Shown: piece after piece, positions 21,963-35,100 of the stretch | Layout of the letters: each line of letters opens with the position of its first letter | Numbering within the stretch: the stretch's first letter is position 1 | Source: Strongylocentrotus droebachiensis | Taxonomy: Eukaryota > Echinodermata > Echinoidea > Camarodonta > Strongylocentrotidae | Direction: 5' to 3' | DNA length: 64,000 bases | NCBI GenBank assembly: GCA_035222895.1 | Contig: JAVYIG010009923.1 | Coordinates: forward strand, 1-64,000 | Translations under genes and position numbers: made by a program | The notes under the pieces: model-generated | Databases searched by the model: none | The model's input: only the letters and a program-made list of their open reading frames with translations | What the model was told of the DNA's origin: nothing

Positions 21963-24185
21963 AAATGACCAAATAGCGAAAGAAGCACATTGTTCATTAA
22001 TTTGAATGAAACATACGTAGATTCTAACGAAAATTCCATAGATTTGAAAACTAGAAAAGGGAATATAAACCCGAGATATACCTGACTGCACTAAAACCGT
22101 CGAATTTGAACGCAGGACAAATTAATTTGAATGACAAACTCGCGAATTTGGCCGGGAAATCCTATATTAGATTTCTATTGAGAAAGAATGACAATTGTCT
22201 GTACAAGGCTACATTCATTAGTTGGAGGTAGAAACATGCCTTATCAAGGGATTAGATATCATTAACTTTTTTTTTCTTCATGCAATGATTCTAATCTATA
22301 ATATAGGATTTCCCGCTCAAATTCGCGTGATTGTCATTCGAATTGATTTACTTTGCATTTAAGTTAGCGTAGATCGGTTTTCCAGTTTTTGTATTTAATT
22401 TAGGTTTTTAGTCGAAGGGTTTCATAGAGCTATCATTCAATTTAGAAACTGCTCAACTAGCATTCAAATTAATATGCACTTGTCGAAGCGTAAGTTTTAT
22501 CATTCAAATTAACACACGTCATTCGTATTCGTAATATTTGTATTCAAGTTAGGAATGTCAGGGGGAAGAATTGCAACAAACTTTTACAGTTTTTAAATAA
22601 TGCAGTTAAAATGCATGATTTGCCATTGGGGACTAAGTTGTTATTCCATTTATTTATTTTCAGGACAATGCATATGGGTGTAGTCAGACATAAAGTAAAG
22701 AAGGGGCGAAATCAAGGGATATGGCATTTCTGCACGGACATGTTCATATACCCGGGAAAGGTGGGATACCCTCAATCGCCCCTTTTTACTACAGAATCGG
22801 AATTTTACAAAAGTAATTCACATCGTCTCTTATACCCAGCACACCCCTCTGTTTTTCTTAAAGAGTTTCATAGTTTACTTGCCCGCCAGCAGATCGATGG
22901 CTATAAAGACATGGCTAAAAAATGAATCATGTTCAAATTGTTGACTCTAGTCCCTACCCCAGTCACAATATTGTAGTTCTTCCATAATGAAATTATGATG
23001 AAATTATGATAAATTTATGATGAAACATAAGACAAACAACTTCCTTACATGAACATTTACAAATATACTGAGACCATCAGGTCCGTAGATGCAAGTCGTT
23101 TTTTTCTTCTTAACAATCAAACTTAAATGCTCATGAATATCAGATAAATCTAATAAGTATAAGTGTATAAATGCAAGAAAATGAAATATGATGAAATACA
23201 CATGAAAAAACAATCTTGAAAGAAAAAGAATGAGCTATAAAAAGTGTGTAATAAACGAGAAATATATATTGACCATCAATTTAAGTGCACAAAGTGCTAA
23301 TTTGAATGCTAAAAGTACACCGTCGCGTTGTCAGAAAATCGTGTTGCGCCAAATCGAATGACCAAATAGCGAAAGAAGCACATTGTTCATTAATTTGAAT
23401 GAAACATACGTAGATTCTAACGAAAATTCCATAGATTTGAAAACTAGAAAGGGGAATATAAACCCGAGATATACCTGACTGCACTAAAACCGTCGAATTT
23501 GAACTCAAGACAAATTAATTTGAATGACAAACTCGCGAATTTGGCCGGGAAATATAGATTTCCCGGCGAAATTTGCGAGTTTGTCATTCGAATTCATTTA
23601 CTTTGCATTTAAGTTAGCGCAGATTGGCTTTGCCATGCCAATTATCATCAATTTTCCCGTTTTGGTATTTAATTTAGGATTTTGGTCGAAGGGTTTCATA
23701 GATCTGTCATTTAATTTATAAACTGCTCAACTAGCATTCAAATTAATCGTCAATTGTCGAGGCGTCATTTCTATCATTCAAATTAACACCTGTCATTCGT
23801 ATTCGAATTTTGTTTATTCAAATTAGGAATGTTAGGGGGGGAAATGCAACACACGTTGACAGTTTAAAAAAAAATTCAATTAAATGCATGATTTGCCACT
23901 GGGGTCTTTTCTGTTATTCCATTTATTAATTTTGAGGACAATGCATATGATATGGGTGTAGTAAGCCATTAGGTAAAGAAGGGGCGAAATCAAGGGATAT
24001 GGCATCTCTGAACGGACATGTTCATATACCCCGGAAAAGTGGGGACACGAAAACACCTACCCCAGTTACAATATTGTACCCTTCCTCCATAATGAAATTG
24101 TGATAAATTTATGATGAAACACAAGACAAACAACTTCCTTACATGAAAATTTACACAAATATTGAGACCATCAAGTCCGTAGAAA
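21963..24185. repeat. Two tandem copies of an unidentified foldback repeat
   Basis: 21963 to about 23130 and 23359-24185 are direct copies: both begin TGACCAAATAGCGAAAGAAG and share long blocks such as ATTCCATAGATTTGAAAACT and GGGGCGAAATCAAGGGATAT. Each contains an internal palindrome around CGCGAATTTGGCCGGGAAAT and its inverse; the first copy has a longer centre. The 104-codon frame at 22611-22925 is part of the repeat and is broken in the second copy, so I do not call it a gene. Confidence 0.7.
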
Positions 24186-24239
24186 GAAGACGATTCTTAT
24201 TACATTCTCGACTCTTAATCCTTGTCTGAATTCAGTTCC

Positions 24240-24420
24240 ACCCCCCCCCCCCCCCCTCCTGCGCGAACCGCGGAAGCTTGTCTGAATTTCAAAAATGTTC
24301 TTTGTCTACTCCCTTTTCTTCCTACGTCCTTTTCCTTTTCACTCCTCCCTTTTTTTGGCCGGCGTTTTTTGGGGGACCACCCCACCGCCCCCCTGGCTAC
24401 GCGCCTGTGGTCAGATTAAC
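24240..24420. repeat. Poly-C element
   Basis: A long C tract at 24240-24257 followed by pyrimidine-rich sequence and GGGGACCACCCCACCGCCCC. Similar to other homopolymer repeats in the window, with no coding content. Confidence 0.45.
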
Positions 24421-24567
24421 ATAATGTTGATACCTTGTCCGCCCCCGGAAGCTCAGGGGTTTAAGGCAATCATTTACGATCAGATTAGCATTCAGGGGTC
24501 CGCCTTAGGGCCCTAGGCGGGGTCCAGGGGGCAGAGCCCCGGAAGTTCAGGGGTTTTAGGCAATTAA

Positions 24568-24951
24568 AGGGATCGTTTAACAATGTTAAATCTGAGATAC
24601 ACGGCCCTACGTGTTATCAGTGTCTGTGATATGGTGTAATATTGAAGCCCTAAAGGTCAGTCAGGAACCCCAATACGTTTACAAGCCGTTCGCCTGTCTG
24701 ATTATCAAGATATTTATGATTGGAGTTACAAATTTTGAAAACCCTTTGCCAAACGGTTTTCATAACACTACAGTCTATTGTGGAAAACGAGTATGGTAAA
24801 ACCGGTCACTCAAAGATTTTTACTTTTTTGAGGCACTTCTTGATCATTTTGAAGCGCTTTTTTTTTTAGGACTTCGATACTACACCATATCACAGACACT
24901 GATAACAAGTAGGGCCGTGTATCTCAGATTTAACATTGTTAAACGATCCCT
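24568..24951. mobile_element. TTAA-type MITE family B, copy 1
   Basis: 384 bp with long inverted ends (AGGGATCGTTTAACAATG and its inverse CATTGTTAAACGATCCCT, continuing inward through CAGTGTCTGTGATATGGTGT), flanked by TTAA on both sides. A partial relative is at 43323-43550. Confidence 0.85.
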
Positions 24952-24955
24952 TTAA

Positions 24956-26370
24956 ATGTTGGTAGTTGTGAGAATTTTCGGATTTGGGGAGGGGGGGTCC
25001 CGGGGAGAGTGGGATACGCCCTAGCTCAAATAGTAAGCCCCTTTTACAGATGTGCTGTTTGTATGTATAATTGCAAAAATGATAAAACAAATCCAATTTC
25101 TTGTTTTATATATCTGATGTGTATTGTTCCACAGTGTACACCAACAATGAGAGTGAAGGCAAAATAAATACTGTGTTCATAATCATATTACATGACTCTG
25201 TTGATAGCATAAATGGGTAGGAGGAGGGAGGGCCACGTAGATTAGAAATAGCGAGAGAGAAACGGAGAGAGAGAGAGAGAGAGAGATAAACAGGCATATA
25301 TTATATATATAATTATATAGAGAGGGGGTGACATAGAGAGAGGGGTACGAAATGGACAAATATTATTTGGGATGATATATTTCTTTTATTTATTAAACAA
25401 AGTTAAAGTCTACTTTCAAATTGTTGTGATGCCTACAATTAAAAGTGTTTACATGCATTTGGGTTCGGTAACCTATGAGTTTTCATTTGCTATTCGAGAT
25501 AAACAACTTATGCTCCTTGCGCGTGTGAAATGGCGCAACGGACAAGTGAGCAGAGAGAACTTAGACAAGGCCCTGAAACGGTACGCTAAAGCAGAAAGTT
25601 CATCAGTTAAGTATAGTCGGCAAGTTTTTCATTTACAATTTGATGTTTATCTTAATAATTAGGTTCGTATAGCATTTTGTAAGATTTGTATTGACTCTAT
25701 CGACCCCCTCTCGGGATCAGAGTACAAACATAAATTTACATAGTATCGATATAAAAGTATAACAATGATAAACATGACTTTGATAAAAAATTAATATGAA
25801 CAATGATAAACATAATGATAATATGAACAAAGATAAACATTGTGATAAATGATAAACATGTGATAATATGAACAATAAAATAAACATTGTGATAACAAAT
25901 AAATATATTTATCAATCAAGGCGAACTGGACACCCTCCTACCGCTACAAATTAGTGTGCCTAATAACATTGCCTACTGTCTTGTGAACTATCATTTACAG
26001 TATTACCATCTATCCTTGGCTCTTTAGTCTTTAGAAAAATGTGACATAATTATTTTAACCAATTTGGCTAATTTCTTTACCTGTCAAGCATGAACGGTGT
26101 TAAACACTGTCCATGTGCAACGTACTCGGTCTTAGGATATAGGCCTACTATATCACACAAGTTATTTGGTATATACATTTTTCTCTTCATTTTTAAAGAA
26201 CGGACATACAAAGAATATAAAGAAATTCATCACATCATTGCATCAAATCTGCCTTTATTAACTATTAAGCTATGTGATCTACATCTACATTTACTTAAAA
26301 CTATTGCTTCCTTCTGACATAGCATCTGCAGGTACTTTTCATAAACCAACTTATTCGTAGACATTATTAT
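24956..26370. other. Non-coding stretch with AT- and GA-rich simple repeats
   Basis: A (GA)n run at 25255-25287 and degenerate ATGATAAACAT repeats at 25760-25910. It contains one unidentified open frame at 25372-25662, listed separately. Confidence 0.5.
25372..25662 (+). CDS. Unidentified open frame, 96 codons, weak
   Basis: The frame from 25372 includes a charged stretch with varied composition, RVKWRNGQVSRENLDKALKR, that does not look like a simple repeat or a shadow of another gene. I recognise no family. No clear splice acceptor, promoter or second exon was found, and there is no sequence duplicate in the window. It could be an isolated exon, a transposon remnant or a chance frame; chance is quite possible. 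Confidence 0.15.
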   Translation: MIYFFYLLNKVKVYFQIVVMPTIKSVYMHLGSVTYEFSFAIRDKQLMLLARVKWRNGQVSRENLDKALKRYAKAESSSVKYSRQVFHLQFDVYLNN

Positions 26371-26379
26371 TAGTAGTAT

Positions 26380-26640
26380 TATTATTTATATACTGCGCTT
26401 TTCCCAGAGTGGCCCAAAGCGCTTACAACAAGAAGAATCCTACCAAAAAATAAAAATGAAAACTTACATAATCCTAAAAATCTGGATTACAAAAAATAAA
26501 TGTTTTAAGTCCCTTTTTGAATGAAGAGACAGATGGTGACATGCTATAAGTTCGTGCAAATACGATTTGACCAGGTAGCTGCGCTCCATTCCTGAAAAGA
26601 CATGTCTGAAAGCCTGATTTTCATAGTATTCATAATCCGG
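26380..26640 (-). mobile_element. LINE 3' end fragment
   Basis: On the minus strand, codons near 26600-26500 read GAQLPGQIVFARTYSMSPSV, then SSFKKGLKTFIF and a stop, matching the style of the extreme C-terminus of LINE polymerases. A 3' end with an AAGCGCTTTGGGCCACTCTG block and an ATAATAATA tail follows. Heavily truncated. Confidence 0.5.
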
Positions 26641-27272
26641 GCAGCACTACAAAAATACAATATCCTTCTCCTTGAGCTCTCCAAACGTTCCCAAGCCCTG
26701 CATAATCAAAACTGTCAGTATACATTTTTCTTCATAAGAACAGCTATTGAGTGATAATAACAATGATTGGACGCAACATTGAACATGTACTGATAAGACA
26801 CATACTGTGTTTATGCCAATGACAGTAAACTCGCATTAAAAGATTGAAAGAGGACTCAGGTAATAAGATGCCAATATTAAATGTACATCAAAGTGCCAGC
26901 CAGCCAGCACCCACCGACCACCATTAACCCCATTGTTCCGGATCGGTAACTCCACCGTTCTCGCAAGAGTGCAGCCAATGAATGCCGACCGCCACCGCAT
27001 ACCGTTAAACATAATCATCAGCATTAATCAAAAGACCATTGAAACCTGACCGACATTTTTCAAATGAATCTTGCTTCATATTTTCACAAAAGAGAGTTTT
27101 TTTCAAAACCAAAATAAATCTTTACCTCGTTTAAAACTTGTTGTGCTAAAAGGCGAATTCCAGCCAATTTGTTTTTATAAATTACCCATTTAAAGTTTAA
27201 ACTAAATGAAATCATAATGATAAGTTAATTTAAAGTTTCCAAAAAGAACATTTTCTGTTATTGCAACACAAA

Positions 27273-27660
27273 TTATTCGTATACTTTATTTTCGCAATAT
27301 TCGCATACATTTCTCACTATGTGACATAAAAAAGGGTGTTCAATGGTTTCTTCAAGCAATAAACGGAATATGTATGCGCTGCTTGATATAACCTGTATTT
27401 TACACAAATAAGAGACTGTTGGAGTAACGCAATTGATCAAGCAATATTGGAACATTCTGAGTGTAACGTCTTGTTTTGTTTGGTATCGTATCGAATTAAA
27501 ACAACGCCATTTCTTTGATGAGATTTCTTGCCTTATTTTCAATGAATACTTTGAATGCTTCCCTTCCACTAGTCTATCCCAATATCCAATCCTTCTACAC
27601 TTAATTTTACCACGTTCACTGAACACAGATACAAGAGTACAAACTTTAACAATGCATGCA
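27273..27660 (-). pseudogene. LINE ORF remnant
   Basis: The minus-strand frame contains RRIGYWDRLVEGKHSKYS and later KKWRCFNSIRYQTKQDVT, the kind of sequence seen C-terminal to the reverse transcriptase in many invertebrate LINEs (a W-x-R-L-V-x-G-K-x-S-K block). Boundaries and clade are unclear, and it has no neighbouring catalytic domain. Confidence 0.45.
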
Positions 27661-28126
27661 TGCAGATATACTAGGCTTTAACGCAGACCCTTCTTCTTCC
27701 AGTACCGTGATCATAAATAAGATCTGGCTATTTGTGTCAGTCGATCAGTAGACTTCAACAATGATCACGGTCTGTAAACAAATAAGATAAAAGAAAATAT
27801 CCTTAATTAAGATCAAACTATAACATAATCCTCTAAATCATGCATGCAGTCTGGTGTGCACTTATTTACAAAAAATATTGTTCTTAACAAATTTCTTTGG
27901 AAAATGTCGAGTTGATCTATACACTCATGGCCCCAGACTTTAGCAACATATAATTAGAATTGGCAAAACTAGGTGCAGTGGTCAAATAAATGAGATTGTG
28001 TATCAACAGATAAATACTATCTTTTCCCTTTACTGTACTATGCTTTGCTTTTTAAACTTGCGTGAACTGTTTAGCAATTGCCCTTTTCCCCTTCAAATTA
28101 CCATTATTGTAATAACGTCACTCCTG
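27661..28126. other. Non-coding stretch
   Basis: No gene seen. A block near 27842-27890 (CATGCATGCAGTCTGGTGTG, CACTTATTTACAAA, TTGTTCTTA) matches 30610-30660 in TIF1 intron 1, so both hold copies of a short dispersed repeat. Confidence 0.4.
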
Positions 28127-28775
28127 ACATATAGCGGATCCAGGGAGGGGGCCCCGGCCACCTCCTCTAGGACTCAAAACTAAAAAAACGTTAATTTTAC
28201 CTTTATTTGTTAAAAAAGGGAAGACTGGCCCCTCCCCTGGTGCTCAGGGGGGGGGGGGGGAGCGCGATTTTCAAATTATCGGGGGCAAACAAAAAAAACT
28301 CCCCCCCCCCCTCGGTTATTCACCGCCTGGCTGTTTCGCCGCTAACTAAGTTCTCACGAATTGGGCCCCCTCTTTGGCCCCCTTCCCTGTCGCCAGCTGG
28401 ATCCGCCCTGACTCCGTGAATCGAAGTCATTAACAACTTGCAGTACACCACCATCATAAAAAAAAAATGGAATTCTTCTAACTTATCCACGTGAAACTAC
28501 AATTTTCGTTTTGCCAAGTATAATAAAATTCACTGCGTTTAGGGCTTTTTGCAACTCTTCAGGAATTTCTGCTAGAATATTGTGTCATTGCTAGAATAAT
28601 TGTGTCATTAGCTCAGCATATATAACTGACAAAGAAAATAGATCCTTATATATTTCAATACCATCAGGACACCCCCCCCCCTGCATGTCGCCCAAAAAAG
28701 TAAAATTAATGTGTTTTTACACGTTTTTTTCCCAGGCCCCCGCCCCCCCCCCCCCCCCCCTGGATCCGCCACTGC
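28127..28775. repeat. GGATCC-end homopolymer-rich repeats, copies 2 and 3
   Basis: 28130-28410 runs from GCGGATCCAGGGAGGGGGCC to AGCTGGATCCGCCCTGA, with internal ACGTTAATTTTACCTTT. 28665-28775 is a shorter inverted piece ending in CTGGATCCGCCACTG. Same family as 14018-14245. Both sit within 1 kb upstream of the TIF1 start codon. Confidence 0.6.
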
Positions 28776-29102
28776 CTGTCAGTGACCATGCAGGGAGGTC
28801 TAATCCCTCCTGGCAAAACTAGTGAAGATATTAGGCTTTAAGAAGTGCAAGTTTGAGTTAATAATTATTTAGAAACTAAAACATGAAAACGCGCGTCGTC
28901 GAGGTCACTACTTTTGTTGTCATTTTCGTTTTTGCACCACCTGCCGCATACATTAACGACTCGTGCAGCGAAGTAAGTTTTTTGTACCAGGATCTGTAAT
29001 GCCACCGCCTGGAAAAAACTGACAGACGTTTATACATGAAATTTTATATCATGTTATCCTCAAATTTCTTGGAATGTAGCTGATTCCATTACCTCAGAAA
29101 CA

Positions 29103-32100
29103 ATGGAAGCGAGTACAAGTGGACAAGGAACTTCTAACATCCATTTGGATTTAAAATGCAAGGTCTGCGAGAGGGAGTTTTCGGCCGATGTGCAGCCGCG
29201 AATGTTGCCTTGCCTTCACACTGTTTGCGCCCAGTGCCTGGCGAACGTTACGAACAACACCGCTCTGGCCAGCGGACAGCAGGGAATCCTAGCCGGATCT
29301 GGAGTTGGTAAATAACGAATTAAATTATGTTAATAGCCAGCAATAAACGTCTGGTATGGAGAATTCTTGGCATTTTCATCAAATAAGCCACTATGTCTGT
29401 TAGAATCGCCTAGAGTCTAGTTTATGCAATAACATTAATAAACATGACGACATGTCTGAACATTTAACAAAACAGGCAATGTAAAACGTACACAAAATTA
29501 CAAACAAAGTTCATGTCTATTCTAATTAGCCTTAAGGGCTCTCTCGAAATGTTTTTTTAATGATAGTATTCGAGAGAGCCTTAACTGGCTCCCATACCCC
29601 TGCACGGAGAGGTATGTAAACAACATCAAAAATGTGTCCAAAATCACACTTTCCGGCACCCGACCAATATTGGACAGTAGCTTTGATAAATGTTGTCGTA
29701 GTTTTGGTCTTAATTACCGCCTTATTTTCAAAATCGGATCTGAAAATAACAAAATAAGAGCAATTTTCTTACCAGATCGATACAGCTCAACTTCCTTTTC
29801 ACGTGTACCGTGTGAATTCACGATGTCTACACAATGGTGATGACCTCTGACTGGCACTTCCGTAATTGTGGGTAAATTGTGCTGCTTCCGTATAATGCGC
29901 TGTATGAGTGTTATTCAGCGCATTATACGGAAGCAGCACATTTACGAAGTGCCAGTCAGAGGTCATCAGAGGTCATCAATAGCAATAAGTGTAAAAAGGC
30001 ATGTGCAGGGAGTTTGCTAAATTAAACGAACTCCGTGCTCGCACCCTAGTTCACTAAATTAATCGCCATTATACCTAGTTATTATTAATCCAAAAACAAA
30101 GGTACACTGTGTAACTTCTCAGTCATTCACTTTACATGCAGTTTTTAAAGGTAAAGACCAGTATTGGAAACGCCCCTATTTCAAAAAATGAAATGCAAGC
30201 TCTTTATTACCAATCATGTGAAAGAATATGTTTTGAATAATACATGATAAAAATGTTGACAGGAAACTGCCTACTAATTGATATATTTGGTAAATTAGTG
30301 TATCTCTCGCCTGTTGAGAGATACAAATGCACGTGTCGCGCACGTGTGTGTAGTCCCATATAAATCTTTCTGTGTACAGTGATTCTAACTTTATGAAGAC
30401 TTGGCCAAATTTCTTATCATTTTGATGATTCCAGAGCCTTGCAGTACATCTATGCTAGATGATCAACCTTTTCTGAACGATTTCACAATGTTTCTTTCAC
30501 AATGCAATCGCATGACCATAACTGGTCTTTAGCTTTAATTTTTATGTGAAAAAATGTGTAAGGCTTGTGGAAAGAAAGAACAAGGATACCATGTCTAATT
30601 TCACCATCAACCATGCATGCAGTCAAATGTGCACTTATTTACAAACAAGGTTGTTCTTAGGTTGCTTTTTGTAGATGAACGAGCTTTAATAGAGACTTAT
30701 ATTTTGTGTTGATTGTGAAAAAGAAAAGAAACAAATCAGAATCGTGCATTTACGCATGTGAGTCGTCAAACAATAACCAGTGACAGTGGCTTGATTCATG
30801 AGACGTGCAAGAAGGGCAGATAACTAAAATCTGTCAACCTTCCCCATACATAGTCACGGTACACCTTGTTGTAAGCACAATGAAAGATAATCTGAAAGTT
30901 TGAGTGAAAACAGACCATTATTAACAATAACAATTGGAAAAAACTGATCTGATAGATTCCTTAATTCTCCCGACTATAGTATTACAATTAAATTACATTT
31001 TAGGTGAATGTAGATCATCACAAAGCAATGAATTGGCTTTATATACCTTTCCAGACATTTAAGTGTTGAAAGATTTTTAAAAGCCTGTCTTATTTCATGG
31101 AAAAATGGTTAGGACAATTCAAAAATAGTTGGGAGAATTGACTGGTAGAGGGTGTTGCACAGTGATACCTTCAAAGAAAACCATAAATATCTTTGTGGTT
31201 TGAGAATTTTTTGAGGAGTTTTTGCATGTTAGAGGGTTTTTAGTACAGTAGAAGGAATATATTTCATACAAAAATGAGGCAGTTTTTTCATCAACCTTCA
31301 ACAATGTAATACTGAGTCACTTTAAGATGATGGTAGCAACTGTAAATTGATATTCGCTTTATTTTCCAGTTATTGCCAAATGCCCCATTTGCAAAGATGA
31401 CATCCGCAGTCTAGATGACATCGTTGAAGACACGTGGACGGTTCCTATGGCCACAGCTCATAGCATGTCTGGAGGGGAGATGCTTTGCCATAACTGTGAT
31501 GCAAACGCCCCGGCTACAAACTTCTGCGTTGATTGTCCAGGAGGGCTCTGTGATCCTTGCGTTCTGGTAAGTTGGTTGCTCTCTTCATACCGAAGCTGTG
31601 ACATCATTCAAATCTATTTTTAGAATTTCTCAATTTTTTTTCTTCATTTTTCTGAAAGAGCATAAAAAACATATATATTCAATTGTTTTTCGAAATTTGG
31701 ACATTATTTTTTATGCGCTTTCGGAAAATGAAGAAAAAAATGGAGAAATTCAAAAAAAAAATTGATGACGTCACACTCCACCACTATATAGCAGTTTAGA
31801 GTATCCTACTGGTTTAAATGAATCAGCTCTTCCTCAAGTTGGCAACATTTATTTGCATTTTTCACTCTTTTATAGTTTCAGAGAACTTTCAGGGACTACT
31901 CCTGAGGCATCTACTGCCCTTGTCACTTGAAATGTTTAGTTCATCTTCGTGATAGGCTGCATAGCCCTTTGAAGGTTACCAGAAGAATGTCTAAATAAAT
32001 AAGCCCTTCATCATCAAATTGGCAACTATTATTTGTATTTTTCACTCTTTCACAGTAGAAGGAATATACACTATGAACATGACAGACAAAGAAAGCGGAC

Positions 32101-35100
32101 AAAATATACAGTTCCTCAGGTAGACAAAGGAACATCCCTTCATTGCTATTATGTAAAACGTGAATATGCATGTGACACCTGTTCTACACATTTTTACATA
32201 ATAGCAGTGAAGGGATGTTCCTTTGTCAGTCATGTTCATAGTGATAATAAGTTACATTTCATACAAAAACTACGCAGTTTTTCCATCATCCTTCAACAAT
32301 GTTTAATACTGAGTCACTTTAAGTAACAATTGGGTCTCTGATTGCTCTTGTAGCTTCATGGGAAGGTACGATTCCTGAGAGACCACGTCATCCAGCCAAG
32401 GTCCGAAGAGAACACGGTCAGCCACATCGTCCAACCACCTTTCTGTACCATTCACCCCAAGGAAAGACTTCAACTTTACTGTGAGAAGTGCGTTAGACTG
32501 ACGTGTCGGGATTGCCAGCTGGTGTCCCACAAGGATCATTCGTGAGTGTCCTGGGGGGCGTTTCACAAAACTTTTCATAAGTGACAAATGACAGTTTTTG
32601 TTTTAAGCTACTGAAATTCTTGCTTCTGATTGGTTATCAGCAAATTCGTCTCTGATTTTTGTCATTTGTCATTGAAAAAAGGCTTTGTGAAACGGGCCCC
32701 AGTTATTCAATTCAAGTTCAATTCAATGTGGTTTATTAGAAATACAGTCAAACCTGCTTTTATAGTGACCACCTGTATAGAAAGTAACCACCTGTCTACA
32801 AAGACCACATTTTGTTGTTTCCCTTTCAAATGGTTTCTCATTGGAACATGTACTAAAGGAACCTGTACATGAAGACCACCTGCCTATAAAGACCACTTTT
32901 CTTGTCTCCATTGGGTGGTCATCATAGACGGGTTTCACTGTACAAAGCAGTAGTCCCTGGACTAATTGCATAATGTATATAATGTAAAAATGGTCATAAA
33001 AATTGGATCATTGATTGAAACAAAAAGAAAATAAACGAGAAATTAAAGTACATAAAATATAGTTCTAATGTAATTGCCTTTTCTTCGGAAATCGTATAGT
33101 GTGCAATGGGCTTTATACGACGAAACTCAGAGGTCCACGTTATTTGATTTCAAAGTGAGTTCAAGATTTGTCCATGCCATTACAAAGATTAAAGATTTGT
33201 CCATGGCAAATTAAATCCTAAGTTGTAGTAGTTTATGAACAGTGAGCACCTCAAACCAATAATTCACACAATGTGAAGTACATGTAGTTCCTACAAAGAC
33301 GCCTGTCATTACCGTCCCCCTATTTTCCTATCAGGTACCAATTCTTAATGGAAGCGGCGGCCAGTCAGCGCTTGACCATGAGACGCTTCATCCAGGAACT
33401 GCAGGAGAAGCGGAAGAATGCGAAGGTGATGAAGAGTAATATTCAGATCATCTACAAAAAGATGAAAGACCAGGAAGCCATCATTCTCGGCAGGATTGAT
33501 GAACTTTTTAACGGGTGAGATAAACGATGTGTTTCTACAGGGTGTCAGATACATGGAGGGAGGGGGGGGGGGGCATTTTATGCTCCTCTTTTAAGTATAG
33601 ACCACTGACTAAATATTTGTTCTGGCCAAAGGGGGGGGGGGGGGGGAGATGCTCGTTGATGGTTGTTTGTAGACTTAAGATTCCTTTGTAATCAGGGCCC
33701 TGTGTCATAATATTTGTAAATCAATAACAAATACTAAATTTCTGCCACAAATCTGCTCTCAGCCAATCAAATGCAACAATTTCAATAGCTTATAATAGCT
33801 ATTGATAACAAGTTTCATGAAACAGGTCCCAGAAAGGTAAAAAAAGAGTAATGTGAGTAATGTTTGCCTTATCTTTTGTATTTCAGAATAAGAAGCGCGA
33901 TTGATGGCCAAGCAACTGCTCTGAAGACTAAGATCCAGAGCAATACCGAAAACAAGTGCCGTACCCTGAAACAACAGCTGATTGAGGTTGGTACGGTAGA
34001 TTCAGCTCTGAGTCAGTGCTACCGTGTCATCCACAATATCATGACCAGTGAGAACGATGTGGCAGCCCTACAGCAGAATCGGCTGGTCAAGAGACGAGTG
34101 GACCTGGTGCTGAGGACACTTCTGACACGGCAACCCGTGACGGAACTGGCCCTCCAGTTCAAGCAAACGAATATTCCGACCCGGGACGCCTTTAAGTCCA
34201 TCGGCTCTATTGATGGCATGGAGAGCAAGGTCGTCTTTGGTCCGCCAGGTCAGCAACAGATAAGACAGAACCAAGGATTTCCTCATAACATGCAGCCGGG
34301 TTTGGCTTTGAACAGAGCTGCGCTGGTGCAACAGCAGGCGCAACTGCAAGCGCAACAGCAGGCCCAACAACAGGCGCAACAACAGGCGCAACAGCAGGCG
34401 CAACAGCAGGCACACATGCAACAACGGCAATTGCAACAGCAGCAAGGTATCAATCATTCTCTCTTTAGCCAGAGATCGATAAGTGAACAACTTGCCCGCG
34501 TCAACCGATCAACAGTTTGTGGCCCAACTATCCACATCCCACGCGGACTCCAAGTTCAGCAGCAGCAGCAGCAGCAGGTCAGACCGGCCATGCAAACCAA
34601 TATCTTGCCAGTGTTGACCAACCCACAAAACACAATGGGGATAAGACCTAGCACCTCCACACAGCTCACCCATGGGCTTCCCACTTCCATGCAGCCTGTA
34701 GGTCCACCGAACGTAACCGTCACCAGTGCTATGACCTTCGGAGATCTGACCACAGCTCAGAGGAAGCAGCTGGTGGCTCAAGTCAGGCAGAATCAAGCAC
34801 TCAACACCAGATCACCCCCTTCCGTCAGTCCCAGCGCTGCCACGGCCATACGCAACACCAACTCCGCTTCACCATCCTCCATGGGCGCCACGGCCGTACG
34901 CAACACCAACTCAGCTTCCCCGTCCTCTATGATCGCGCCGGCTAACGACAATTCAGGCCCGAGGATTCTCAGTGTCAAGAGCGAACGGAGACCCTCCAAG
35001 AGTGATTCAGAGCGACCTAGCTGCCGTTACGAGAATCAGAGCAGCGGTAGCACTATGATAGGGAATGGTCTCCAGGACACTCAACCTTCCTCGTCAGGAC

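Noticed and set aside
22611-22925. 104-codon plus-strand frame
   Set aside because: Lies within a repeat whose second copy (23880-24180) has the frame broken; no domain recognised.
34068-34490. Leu-rich minus-strand frame of 140 codons
   Set aside because: Complement of the CAA/CAG-rich stretch in TIF1 exon 5.
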